In this document: in pieces, positions 34,386-43,335 of the stretch
How the letters are laid out: every line of letters starts with the position of its first letter
How positions within the stretch are numbered: the first letter of the stretch is position 1
Origin: Methanofastidiosum sp.
Lineage (GTDB): Archaea; Methanobacteriota_B; Thermococci; Methanofastidiosales; Methanofastidiosaceae
Assembly (NCBI GenBank): GCA_035362715.1
Contig: DAOSDU010000008.1
Coordinates: 1-64,000 of the forward strand
Direction of reading: 5' to 3'
Length of the DNA stretch: 64,000 nt
The notes under the pieces: generated by a model
What the model was told of the DNA's origin: nothing
Databases searched by the model: none
Seen by the model: only the letters and a program-made list of their open reading frames with translations
Position numbers and translations under genes: made by a program

Positions 34386-35624
34386 TCATGGAGTAATCCA
34401 ATCAAATAATGTTTTTTGTTTGTGTTTGAATCCTAAGATTTTGCTCTTTTCTCTATATTTCTCAAAAGAAAGGGATAAAATCTCTGAAGCTTTCTTTAGC
34501 GCCTCTTCCTCTGTGTCGAAAGAATCTGGCTTTTTTTGTAAAGCGTTCCTAGTTATCTCTCTGACACGCCACACACCAACTGGAGTATGATACGTTGGGT
34601 GTACCTCCATGAACACCAAAGCGCCTGCCTGCCTCCCCTTTTCAAAAAGGTGCTCAGTCACAGAGAATCTTGCTGCATAATATGCGCCAGCAGTAAGAGA
34701 TGCATACTCTTTTCTTCCGTCAAATAATTCATGATCAGATATTACATTTGGCGAAAGCGAACTCTCTAAAAATAATGAACCTGGAAGCCAGCACTCTAGA
34801 AATTCATAGCACCACATTGAAGGAAATAGAAAAACAACAAATCTGTTGCCAACGTCTTCATCATAGTAAACTTCAAATTTATTTATTTCTGGAGAGGATT
34901 TAACCTTCTTTAGATGAAACTTAGAAAGGGAATCATCAGTTGCTGTGATACTCCACCTTGTCGGAACAAGTTTTCTGTTTTTCTGCTCTCCTAGAAGCCC
35001 GGCGGATAGGAGTTTTGAAATGTGTGATACAGGTATATCTTTATCATAAAGTAGATATATCCCTTTTGATGCCTTGATATCGTCTGAATTAATTTTATCG
35101 ATTACCCTTGGAACCTTTGGATTTTCAGCGATCTTAAAGCTCTCAACAAAACCAGAAGGACCCGTGGGGGGAGAAAACTGGGAAAATTCTAGGGCAAAGT
35201 GAGGTACCTTTTTTAATACTAATTCAACGTCAATAGGCTTCCTTGACATGACTATTTCCTGACTTTTTTCTAGATACCCTTTAGGATTTTTAGCATCGGT
35301 GACCTTTAGAAATTCTTTTGACCTTACAAGAAGAGATCTAAATTTTATAATTTCATCAAGCGCTTTGCCATGCCAGCCTTCCGGTAGGTCAAATATTTCA
35401 GTGTCTTCGTGCACTGGTGGGACTAACGGCCCGACCAAAACCTTGGGATAGTTCCAGTCTCCGACAAAAAATGCTGAAGGGGATGCCCCAAATATGTCCT
35501 TATTGATTAAAGGCGCTATCGATTCCCTAATCCTCTTCTTCTCAAGTATTGGACATATCCCCCTACCACAGAGCTTTTTATGGCCCCTGCATACAGTGCA
35601 TAGAGTAGTTTTTGGGGTATGCAT
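34386..35624 (-). CDS. nreA: Archaeal DNA repair protein NreA with PCNA-interacting tail
   Basis: A 412-residue Nre-family protein. The N-terminal zinc finger is C-x2-C...C-x4-C (CTVCRGHKKLCGRGICP), followed by ASPSAFFVGDWNYPKVLVGPLVPP, the family signature. Near the C-terminus GALVFMEVHPTYHTPVGVWRVRE is conserved. The final residues QKTLFDWITP contain a PIP-box-like motif for PCNA binding, as shown for haloarchaeal NreA. The ATG at 35624 is chosen over a TTG two codons upstream. It is a single gene. Confidence 0.88.
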   Translation of the reverse strand: MHTPKTTLCTVCRGHKKLCGRGICPILEKKRIRESIAPLINKDIFGASPSAFFVGDWNYPKVLVGPLVPPVHEDTEIFDLPEGWHGKALDEIIKFRSLLVRSKEFLKVTDAKNPKGYLEKSQEIVMSRKPIDVELVLKKVPHFALEFSQFSPPTGPSGFVESFKIAENPKVPRVIDKINSDDIKASKGIYLLYDKDIPVSHISKLLSAGLLGEQKNRKLVPTRWSITATDDSLSKFHLKKVKSSPEINKFEVYYDEDVGNRFVVFLFPSMWCYEFLECWLPGSLFLESSLSPNVISDHELFDGRKEYASLTAGAYYAARFSVTEHLFEKGRQAGALVFMEVHPTYHTPVGVWRVREITRNALQKKPDSFDTEEEALKKASEILSLSFEKYREKSKILGFKHKQKTLFDWITP

Positions 35625-35757
35625 GAACAAGATAAAGAAGTCTGTTATTTATTTTTAATGGAAATAATTGAAGATTTTTTAAGGCCAATATCAAAAAATT
35701 AGGGAGAACAAAGTTTTATATACATAGCAACAAAATGACTAAAAAAGAAGGGATTTT

Positions 35758-38388
35758 ATGTCGGATGTCGTACTACCTTTTTCTGATATCAAGAAGGGTG
35801 ACTTTAATTCAGTTGGAAACAAAGCATTGAATCTATCTTTATTAAAGGCTGAAGGATTTCAAGTTCCATATGGATTTGTTATTACTACCGAGGCGTATGA
35901 AAAGTTTATTGTTGATAATAATTTCAAAGAGAAAATATCTGAGCTTCTCAAAGCGACAAAGTTTGATAATAAAAAAAGTGTAGTTTTTTCTTCGAAAAAT
36001 ATTCAAGGGCTTATTTTGTCTGGCGAGATTGACAAATCAACAATAAAGGAAATAGAAAAAATACTCTCAAAAAATAAGAAAATTGAATTATGGGCAGTAC
36101 GCTCATCTGCACTGGCAGAGGATCTTGCTGAAGCATCTTTTGCAGGCCAACAAGACTCTTTTCTAAATATAAAAACAAAAGATGTTATAGAACATATCAA
36201 GCTCTGTTGGGCGTCCTACTGGAATGAGAGGGCAATTAATTACAGGCAGAACTCTAATATTAATCACCTTGAAGGCGGCATGGCAGTAGTTGTGCAAAGT
36301 ATGGTTAATGCAAATGCTGCGGGCGTCATGTTCACAGCAGACCCGATAACGGGAGATAAGGAAAAAATAGTCATTGAGTCAAGCTGGGGTCTTGGGGAAT
36401 CCATAGTGTCTGGTATTGTAAGCCCAGACAGATACACTTTAGAAAAAAAATCAAAAGAAATTATTGAAAGAAAGATAAGCAATAAGACAAAGGGCATATA
36501 CTTTTCTGATAAGGGAAGCATATCTTCAGAAATTGAAACTTCAAAAAAACTAATTCCTTCACTCACAGACGAAGAGATAATATATCTCTCAAATCTAGGG
36601 GAAAAAATAGAATCTTATTTTAAAGCGCCACAGGATATTGAGTGGGCAGTATCGGATGAAGAAATATTCATTTTGCAGTCAAGAGGTATTACCACAATTG
36701 AAAAGGATCAGACCCTCTGGACTAGAGGTTATTCTGATGAATACTGGGCTGATGTGACCTCACCTCTATTCTTTTCTCTGCTTGGGGAAAATCTATCCAA
36801 CTATGTATTCAAGGAAGGGGCCAAAATTATGGGTTACAAGGAGCTAAGGGACAAAGATCTTTTAAGACTACATAAAGGCCATGTCTACTTTAATGCACAA
36901 GCGCTTGAGGACGTTTTTACATATAATCCCAAGATTGGAAGGACTAAAGAGCTCTTGAACTACTTCCCTAAAAATGATCAGGAAAGAATTGCTAATGCAG
37001 ATGCTAAGTTATTCAAGAGAATTCTTGCCGAGATCAGGGTTGCAATTTTAGACCCCGATGGAAAGATATCTACAACTGATGGCGCTTATCTCAAATGGGC
37101 AAGCGACTATTTAGCTTACATAAAAGAGTTTGATAAGATAGATTTACAGAACTTAACTGATGATGATCTTCATGAAGAGTTTGTAAAACTAAGGGCGAAG
37201 TTCCTAAAGCACAACAGACTGATAAGATACGGCATGGTGACTCACAGCATTGGTTCAAATTTGATTCTTAAAAGGTGGCTAACAGATTGGTTGGGCGATA
37301 AATCAGGATTGTTATATTCAAAGTTGATCACAGGGCTTCCTGACAACAAAACTATTGTGACAAATATCGCAATAACAAAGCTTGCTAAAGAAGCCAAGAA
37401 GGATAAAAGAGTAAGAGATCTGCTTAATAAATTACCTTCTTCAGGATTTTTAGATCGGCTTGATAATGATGAAGAATTAAATGAATTTTCATATAAGTTC
37501 AACGAGTTTATGAATGACTACGGCCATCGCTCCCACACTAGAGAGATCTATTACCCACGGTGGGTTGATGACCCCTCACTTGTGACTGAAGTTCTGAAAA
37601 GTCTTATGGATTCAGCTGAAGTAGATTTAGAAGAAGTTGAAAAGAGGAAAAGAGAAGAAAGAAAAAAAGCTGAAGTAGAGATTATTGATGCAGTTTCAAA
37701 GACAAAAAATGGATTTATAAAAAAGCCGGTATTTGCCAAAGTATTAAACTATGCCCAGAGATATCTGATATTCAGGGAAAATCAAAGATTCTATCTTGAC
37801 CATGAGCTAACAAGAGAAAGGAGACTTTTCATGGAATACGGAAGGAGATTTTTAGAGCGAGGCCTTATTGATTCGCAGATGGATATATTTTTCTTGTCTA
37901 AGGAGGAGATATTTGATATCTCAAAAGGAGACCTTATAATAGATAAAGATACAATAATAAAGAGAAAGGAAGAGTTTGAAAAATACAAGAGTATTTTACC
38001 GCCGAAATTCTTGAAGGGCAATGTAGAGTTCGATGATAGCATTGAAAGGCAGGATAACCTAGTCAAGGTGACAGGAACTTCTTCTAGTCCAGGTATAGCA
38101 TCTGGAATAATCAGAATTGTTGAATCCATAAGAGAGCTTCCCAAAGTCAAAGATGATGAGATTTTAGTTACTTCCAATACAGATCCAGGGTGGACCCCAG
38201 TATTTTCTAAAATAGGTGGGCTTATTACTGAAACTGGCGGAATACTTTCCCATGGTGCAGTTGTATCAAGGGAATATGGCATCCCGGCTGTCACAGCAGT
38301 CAGCAATGCAACTAAAATATTCAAAAACGGTCAAAAGGTAAGGATCGATGGAAACGAGGGAGTTATTTACCTTGTGGAGGAGTCTTAA
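35758..38388 (+). CDS. Rifampin-phosphotransferase-like dikinase (ATP-grasp plus swivelling His domain)
   Basis: An 876-residue dikinase. Residues 1 to about 320 are the ATP-binding domain (LWAVRSSALAEDLAEASFAG; APQDIEWAVSDEEIFILQSR). About 450 residues of mostly helical middle domain follow (DEYWADVTSPLFFSLLGE; YGHRSHTREIYYPRWVDDP; YLIFRENQRFYLDHELTRE). The C-terminal phosphohistidine domain has TGGILSHGAVVSREYGIPAV with His832. The PEP/pyruvate barrel of PEP synthase is missing, and the domain order matches rifampin phosphotransferase (ATP + acceptor + water to phospho-acceptor + AMP + Pi). The natural acceptor is unknown. TATA TTTTATATAC at 35714-35723. The TAATG overlap with the next gene indicates coupling. 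Confidence 0.85.
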   Translation: MSDVVLPFSDIKKGDFNSVGNKALNLSLLKAEGFQVPYGFVITTEAYEKFIVDNNFKEKISELLKATKFDNKKSVVFSSKNIQGLILSGEIDKSTIKEIEKILSKNKKIELWAVRSSALAEDLAEASFAGQQDSFLNIKTKDVIEHIKLCWASYWNERAINYRQNSNINHLEGGMAVVVQSMVNANAAGVMFTADPITGDKEKIVIESSWGLGESIVSGIVSPDRYTLEKKSKEIIERKISNKTKGIYFSDKGSISSEIETSKKLIPSLTDEEIIYLSNLGEKIESYFKAPQDIEWAVSDEEIFILQSRGITTIEKDQTLWTRGYSDEYWADVTSPLFFSLLGENLSNYVFKEGAKIMGYKELRDKDLLRLHKGHVYFNAQALEDVFTYNPKIGRTKELLNYFPKNDQERIANADAKLFKRILAEIRVAILDPDGKISTTDGAYLKWASDYLAYIKEFDKIDLQNLTDDDLHEEFVKLRAKFLKHNRLIRYGMVTHSIGSNLILKRWLTDWLGDKSGLLYSKLITGLPDNKTIVTNIAITKLAKEAKKDKRVRDLLNKLPSSGFLDRLDNDEELNEFSYKFNEFMNDYGHRSHTREIYYPRWVDDPSLVTEVLKSLMDSAEVDLEEVEKRKREERKKAEVEIIDAVSKTKNGFIKKPVFAKVLNYAQRYLIFRENQRFYLDHELTRERRLFMEYGRRFLERGLIDSQMDIFFLSKEEIFDISKGDLIIDKDTIIKRKEEFEKYKSILPPKFLKGNVEFDDSIERQDNLVKVTGTSSSPGIASGIIRIVESIRELPKVKDDEILVTSNTDPGWTPVFSKIGGLITETGGILSHGAVVSREYGIPAVTAVSNATKIFKNGQKVRIDGNEGVIYLVEES

Positions 38389-39293
38389 TGGATACCGATA
38401 TAGTTCATACAAAAGGCGACCATGTTGAATGGAATGAGAGCTTTTACTTTAGTTTCTATGACAAGATAAATGACATATGTGCTTTTATGAGGATTGGCCT
38501 TAAACCCAACAAACCCTTGAAAAATATGTTCTGTTTCTTTATGCTTCCAGACGGCTCTTACATAGGGCTCAAAGAAGATGATATTTACGAAAATGATAAT
38601 CTTTCAGCTAAAAACTTGACATTTCATAAGGTCCAATCTGAAAAGAAATGGAATCTTACCTTTGATGGTAAATTATTAAACTTTTCAAATAAAAAGCCTG
38701 TTGATGTTTCATTTAACTTTGATTTTGAATCAATGAACAAAATATTTGATTACAGGGAGTGCGTAAGTGGCTTTAAAGAAAAGATATCACAATCAGTTGC
38801 ATCTGAACACTTGGAACAGTTTGGAAAAGCGACTGGGGAGTTTAAAGTCGAAGGAAATAATTATACCATTTCTGGTTTAGGGGAGCGAGATCATTCCTGG
38901 GGGACCAGGGACTGGAACGCGCCCAAGATGTGGATATGGTTGACATGCCAGTTCTCTGAAGAGGCTGCGCTAAATGTCACAAAACTCACAGTAGCAGAAG
39001 GTGAGGTAGATGCAGGCTTCGTCCATATTGGTGGTGAAAATCTACCCATAGTTAAAGCTACTATAAACACAGAGTATAATCAAGATGGAAGCCCCAATTC
39101 ATTTAGAATGGAGCTGTTGGACAAAAAGGGTGGCTTACATAAAATCGATGCAAAGATAATTAAGAATGTAAAACTGCCTTTTACAAGCGGAGATGGAAAG
39201 AAACAATCAATAATGCATGAAACGCTAACTGAATACAAAATGGATGGAAAGACAGGGTATGGGATTGCAGAGTATCTGATAAGAGACTTTTGA
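38388..39293 (+). CDS. CrtC/AttH-like (DUF7064-type) lipocalin-fold protein coupled to the dikinase
   Basis: A 301-residue soluble protein rich in beta strands, without signal peptide or membrane helix. The segment GERDHSWGTRDWNAPKMW at about residues 164-181 is the hallmark of the CrtC/AttH-like double-lipocalin group (hydroxyneurosporene hydratase relatives, DUF7064/DUF7065). Such folds bind hydrophobic ligands such as isoprenoids. It starts on the last base of the dikinase stop codon. The arrangement suggests that one protein holds or modifies a hydrophobic substrate that the other phosphorylates; this is inference. The family match is moderate, the ligand unknown. Confidence 0.68.
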   Translation: MDTDIVHTKGDHVEWNESFYFSFYDKINDICAFMRIGLKPNKPLKNMFCFFMLPDGSYIGLKEDDIYENDNLSAKNLTFHKVQSEKKWNLTFDGKLLNFSNKKPVDVSFNFDFESMNKIFDYRECVSGFKEKISQSVASEHLEQFGKATGEFKVEGNNYTISGLGERDHSWGTRDWNAPKMWIWLTCQFSEEAALNVTKLTVAEGEVDAGFVHIGGENLPIVKATINTEYNQDGSPNSFRMELLDKKGGLHKIDAKIIKNVKLPFTSGDGKKQSIMHETLTEYKMDGKTGYGIAEYLIRDF

Positions 39294-39434
39294 CATGATT
39301 ATTATCAAATTATTTACTAGTGAAAAACATCTAATGTTGAAATAAAATAAAAATATAATTTAAAATTATTTTTCTTAATTGTAAATAATCAATAACAGTA
39401 AATTTTAAGTATAAATGAAAAAGTTACAATAATA

Positions 39435-39700
39435 CACAGGTCGAAACTTCGCTGGTGTCGATGTCGAAGTATGTCTCTTGTTTCAGAGGCTGAAGATACA
39501 TCTGTTAAAAGAGCTTGTCTCTTATTACTATGTATCCCCGAGTATCTGGATTAAAGGGATATCTGAGTATGGTCGAAATACTTAATCAAACGTAAGTTTG
39601 GAGGCCTTTATAAAGAAACATTTTATGTTTCTTTTGAAACCTTGTAGAGACCGTTTCGAGACGTCGAAACATTCAGAAATACATTAGACAAAACATAAGT
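39435..39700. ncRNA. Candidate structured RNA or palindromic element in a gene-free segment
   Basis: The 434-nt gap between the CrtC-like gene and marC has no credible ORF. Its core is less AT-rich than the flanks and contains several perfect inverted repeats: ACTTCG/CGAAGT (39446-39470), TTCAG/CTGAA (39482-39494), a 9-bp stem AAAGAAACA/TGTTTCTTT (39612-39634) and GTTTCGA/TCGAAAC (39653-39670). TCGAAAC also occurs at 39441-39447 and could pair with 39653-39659, closing the whole element. No SRP RNA, RNase P RNA, tRNA or C/D-box signature was recognised. Strand unknown; a degenerate mobile element is the alternative. The AT-rich flanks show nothing else. Confidence 0.35.
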
Positions 39701-39727
39701 GAAGCGACAAACTGTTTTTCTTTTTTA

Positions 39728-40360
39728 TTACAGCATGGCTATAAAGATATTTCTAATTCCAGTTGCAAGGAAGTTAATAGCTATTGCCCCTAAAAGTAAT
39801 CCCATTATACGAGTAAAGACGAGTGTTATTGTTACACCCAATATTTTGCTCAATGGACTTGAGAATCTGAACATCAAAAATGTTATCGCAAAGGTAGCGA
39901 GTATTGCAGCAATTGCCACAGCCTTAAGCTCTATTGTGGGAACTGATCTTATTATGACAATTACTGTTGTTATGGTTCCAGGGCCTGTAAGAAGTGGCAT
40001 TGCAACAGGGAAGACTGATATATCTTCTCTGCCTTTTGCATCTTTTCTTTCTTCTTCGGTAAAGCTTTCTCTGGATGTTTTAGCGTAGACCATGTCCAAA
40101 GCTACTTTAAAAAGAATAATTCCACCGGCAACTCTTAAACTATCAACTGTGACTCCAAAGAATCTTAGAATGATTTCGCCACTAATAGCAAATATTATTG
40201 CAAGTAAACATCCTATCAAAACTGACCTTGCCCCAAGTTTAATCCTTTCTTTGTGGTCCTTATCGGCAGTCAAGGACATAAATGTAAACATGGCGCCAAT
40301 TGGATTTACGATTACAAATATAGATGTGAATGCATATACAAAAAAGGCAAAAGCCACCAT
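39728..40360 (-). CDS. MarC-family integral membrane protein
   Basis: A 210-residue protein with six membrane helices of the MarC/UPF0056 family. Signatures are FVIVNPIGAMFTFMSLT near the N-terminus, RVAGGIILFKVALDMVYA in the middle, and VFPVAMPLLTGPGTITTVIV. Despite the name, members are not drug-resistance determinants and the transported substrate, if any, is unknown. It is a single gene convergent with the structured intergenic segment and upstream of nothing obvious. Confidence 0.88.
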   Translation of the reverse strand: MVAFAFFVYAFTSIFVIVNPIGAMFTFMSLTADKDHKERIKLGARSVLIGCLLAIIFAISGEIILRFFGVTVDSLRVAGGIILFKVALDMVYAKTSRESFTEEERKDAKGREDISVFPVAMPLLTGPGTITTVIVIIRSVPTIELKAVAIAAILATFAITFLMFRFSSPLSKILGVTITLVFTRIMGLLLGAIAINFLATGIRNIFIAML

Positions 40361-40420
40361 GAATTAAAGAGATAAAAATGTTTTATAAATATTCTGTTTA
40401 TTAAATTAAAGAAAAACATT

Positions 40421-42931
40421 TTAATATAGTTCAAACATCTTGACTAAGTCTTGTGCAGCAAGCCTTGTTTCTTCTCTGTTGGCACCAGCAACGATTAATA
40501 CATCGTATCCCTTTGCCATTGGGTCTGCTAACCATTCCCATTCTCCCCTAGAAGTTGACCAATCAACTGTGGATGCACCCATGCCAACTAGGTCTTTTAC
40601 TATGCTATTGTATACTGGACCACCGACAAGAACAAGGTTCTTTGTGTTTGTGTCTGTGTTAACTTCTATGTCAAGCTTTATGAGCTCTACTGGGTCGATT
40701 TGAACTTTTGCATTGTAAGTTACTGTCTCTCTTATTGAGGACATTTTGATCCTTAGAAATACTCCGTCAGAATCTGGAGTTTCATCTGTTCTTACAGCTT
40801 GGCCTAAGTATGGCGTAAAATAATTAAGATATTGGTAATATCTGGCATCTGCGAGGCTATAAGGATCAACTTGATCACTTGGAGCTTTATTAACTTTTAA
40901 TGATACCCCAGTTGTTAATGTTGATGGGTCAAATGGCAATCCGGTGTTGTATCGCCCATAATCTGAATCAACAACTTCTACTGTGAAGTAGTTTTCTGGA
41001 CCATTTACTGTGTATGTTGTCTCACAATTTGGTATAATGATGTTATCACAAAGCTGTAATTCTAATGTATCGAAGTTTGCATCTGGACATGGTGTATCGC
41101 ATTTTGGTGCAGGCTGCCATAGAATATATGCCCTTGAAATATATTCGTCTGTTGAGTCTAATTCTGGAGCAGATTCCCATGCAGATACAAATCCATTTAA
41201 ATTTCCTTGTGCATCTTCAATTCTTTTCCACTCAGTTCCGGAAGGAGTAAATTCTGTTAAAGAGATTGCCACTCTTCTCCAACCACCGGTTATGGCAAGA
41301 CCGTAGTCGTTTGGTGTTGTGACGAATGGGTCGCAGCATCCCTTGTCTTCAAGGTAGCCGTAGTCTTCAATTGCGTAAAGGTTGAATTCTGCAAGATTTG
41401 TTCCGTCTGCACCGACAAATGTCTTAATACCATCGAGCATGAAGTTAACATATCTGAAGAAATCATAGGTATATCCATTCTTTTCCTTAGATACCGTTAT
41501 CTTTACAACGTATGGGTCATATTCGTTTCTCTGTGTTGGATTGGATGTGAATGAACCTCCGCCGCCATATGTTGCACAATCTGGGCAGCATGGCAAACAT
41601 CCATCCAAAGGATCCATGACCATTATAAATGTAGAAGGCACAGACAAAGCTGGCCCTGATACAGTTATGAATGCCTTGTTCTCGTAGATATTAATATCAT
41701 TTAAGATTATATTCCATCCATGGAATGTGTAAGTGTCACCGACCTTCATTATTTTCTCAATTTCTGCAAATGGTGTGCCGTACATGAAGTATGCACCAAG
41801 ATACCCAGGTTCTGGGCCTGTTACATATGTAGCGCCAGCAAACATTGGCTTGTACATCTTACCTAGAAATCTTATTTCATTCAAGTACCCCGCTCTAGCA
41901 GTTTCAAAGTCAATCATGCCCCAGCACTTCTGAATGCCACAGATGTTCTGACCATTTTCAAGTAATGGGTATCTGATTTCTGCAGTTCTGTATACTATGC
42001 CCGAAGTTGAACCCTTTCCACCGATGAAATCTGCTATACCATCTGGCCCATGGTCAGATTCATATTTGTCCCCAACAATTAATTGAATTTCTTCATGAGC
42101 TTCCATTGCTGTGCCTGTTCCACCAAATATGTAGTCACACTCATTTTGAGTATCGTACGCATTATTATTGCCCTGAACATCTACCCACGCATTTGTTGTA
42201 AACATAGCATAGTTGAAGCTCCACCCCTCATCACCATTGTCATAGCTGCCACCAGCATATTGTGGAAGCTCTCTAACAATTGGAAATGTTGGATCAACGG
42301 CAAAATTAGTTTTTGTATTAACTAAAAAGTAAGGCTTGGAACTTCCAGTATTTGAAGATACAAGAAAATTGTATACTTTCTTCTCCGAATTCCACTGTTT
42401 TGGCGAATTTGAAAACCATAGCCTGGATAACCCCTTGGCCACTACCATGTTTGGATTCATGACTTTTTCTGGCATTGCTATCTGAACATATGTGTCATAA
42501 TCCTTGTGAGGCCAGTTATTTTCGGCAGTCTCCCAATACATCTTTGAGTAAAGATCATAGTCAACATACCAAGTAGCTTCTAAATATCTACCATCGACAC
42601 AAACTGGAGTAGCATTATAATTAACTCTATAAAAAGGGTAAGTGTAATCATATTCCCCCACATTTTCCCATTCGACTTGAGAGGTTCTTAATATAGGTGC
42701 AGTTTCTTCAACTGTTGCCATGTTCCCGACTGCTGCTGCAATTATAGATGCAGAGACTACATCTGACGAGCTGGCTTGAGCTCCAACTGCTATTACTACA
42801 TTTGGCGTACCCTTTAATGGATCAATCCACCAAGACTTTGCTGGGATATCTATTGCGGTAGTGGCGCTTGCCATAGCAGCCCCAATCATTGTGGTTCCTA
42901 AAAGCAATGCACCGATTTTTCTTAATTTCAT
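40421..42931 (-). CDS. S-layer protein, paralog 1
   Basis: An 836-residue surface-layer protein of the archaeal S_layer_N/S_layer_C family. The signal peptide region is MKLRKIGALLLGTTMIGAAMASA. The mature start has a WWIDPLKGTPNVVIAVGAQA block with an Ala/Ser-rich domain (DVVSASIIAAAVGNMATVEE), and the C-terminus has NLVLVGGPVYNSIVKDLVG plus YDVLIVAGANREETRLAAQD. In the middle are Cys-rich motifs (CLPCCPDC, KGCCDPFV) likely forming disulfides, and YGGGGSFTSNPTQRNEYDPY. It is clearly homologous along the whole length to the genes at 46603 and 49330 and closer to the latter. It presumably assembles into the cell wall lattice. Confidence 0.93.
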   Translation of the reverse strand: MKLRKIGALLLGTTMIGAAMASATTAIDIPAKSWWIDPLKGTPNVVIAVGAQASSSDVVSASIIAAAVGNMATVEETAPILRTSQVEWENVGEYDYTYPFYRVNYNATPVCVDGRYLEATWYVDYDLYSKMYWETAENNWPHKDYDTYVQIAMPEKVMNPNMVVAKGLSRLWFSNSPKQWNSEKKVYNFLVSSNTGSSKPYFLVNTKTNFAVDPTFPIVRELPQYAGGSYDNGDEGWSFNYAMFTTNAWVDVQGNNNAYDTQNECDYIFGGTGTAMEAHEEIQLIVGDKYESDHGPDGIADFIGGKGSTSGIVYRTAEIRYPLLENGQNICGIQKCWGMIDFETARAGYLNEIRFLGKMYKPMFAGATYVTGPEPGYLGAYFMYGTPFAEIEKIMKVGDTYTFHGWNIILNDINIYENKAFITVSGPALSVPSTFIMVMDPLDGCLPCCPDCATYGGGGSFTSNPTQRNEYDPYVVKITVSKEKNGYTYDFFRYVNFMLDGIKTFVGADGTNLAEFNLYAIEDYGYLEDKGCCDPFVTTPNDYGLAITGGWRRVAISLTEFTPSGTEWKRIEDAQGNLNGFVSAWESAPELDSTDEYISRAYILWQPAPKCDTPCPDANFDTLELQLCDNIIIPNCETTYTVNGPENYFTVEVVDSDYGRYNTGLPFDPSTLTTGVSLKVNKAPSDQVDPYSLADARYYQYLNYFTPYLGQAVRTDETPDSDGVFLRIKMSSIRETVTYNAKVQIDPVELIKLDIEVNTDTNTKNLVLVGGPVYNSIVKDLVGMGASTVDWSTSRGEWEWLADPMAKGYDVLIVAGANREETRLAAQDLVKMFELY

Positions 42932-42992
42932 TTATTTTCGCCTTTCATGGAATAATTCATAAATTAGTAATAATAACATATTTCATTAAATT

Positions 42993-43012
42993 GATTATTA
43001 ATAAATCTTTTG
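42993..43012 (-). promoter_or_regulatory. Promoter element of S-layer gene 1
   Basis: On the minus strand CAAAAGATTTATTAATAA lies about 65-80 nt before the start. The same CAAAAGATTTAT core precedes the other two S-layer genes; the S-layer gene remnant upstream has a one-base variant (CAAAACATTTAT). The TATA part is TTTATTAA. It implies a leader of roughly 40 nt. Confidence 0.55.
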
Positions 43013-43036
43013 ATAAGGAGACCGAAAAAACATCAG

Positions 43037-43168
43037 AACTTACTTTTAAAGCATGTCCTAATATTTTTATTCTCGTAAGATTTCACCTCTATTGATAAAC
43101 AATAATGTTTTTCTATAATATTTATTATTTACTACTATATAAATGTTTTGGTTGCAATAATAGATTGT
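43037..43168 (-). pseudogene. Remnant of a fourth S-layer gene (promoter, leader and first codons only)
   Basis: On the minus strand this stretch matches the promoter, leader and start of S-layer gene 2. Shared parts are the upstream CTATTATTGCAACCAAAA, the TATA TTTATATA, a leader ending CAATAGAGGTGAAAT, and then codons reading xRIKILGHAL against MRIRMLGAAL. The start codon is ACG (43076-43074) instead of ATG, and the similarity fades after about 12 codons. The rest of the gap to the pyrophosphatase gene (43169-43335) shows only AT-rich sequence with a short TTGTTG/CAACAA repeat. Confidence 0.65.
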
Positions 43169-43335
43169 ATTGTGTAAGATTGTTGTAATAGTTCAACAAT
43201 CTAAAAGAGAGAGATATAGTAGATAAGAGATAAAAATTTGAAATTATGCTCTATAATTAAATTCAATTTTTTAAAAAGTTCTTTTCTAGAAAAGAGTAAA
43301 TTGTTTTTAAAAAATAAGATAAAAGAAAAAATAAA

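Noticed and set aside
35758..38388. Annotation as phosphoenolpyruvate synthase or pyruvate phosphate dikinase
   Set aside because: The phosphohistidine domain is at the very C-terminus and no PEP/pyruvate-binding barrel follows it; the long middle domain matches the rifampin-phosphotransferase order instead.
39435..39700. SRP RNA or RNase P RNA in the marC upstream gap
   Set aside because: The conserved SRP helix 8 and RNase P core sequences could not be found on either strand.
42889..43095. Plus-strand 68-codon frame upstream of S-layer gene 1
   Set aside because: It is antisense to the S-layer 1 start and the fourth S-layer gene remnant and has no family resemblance.
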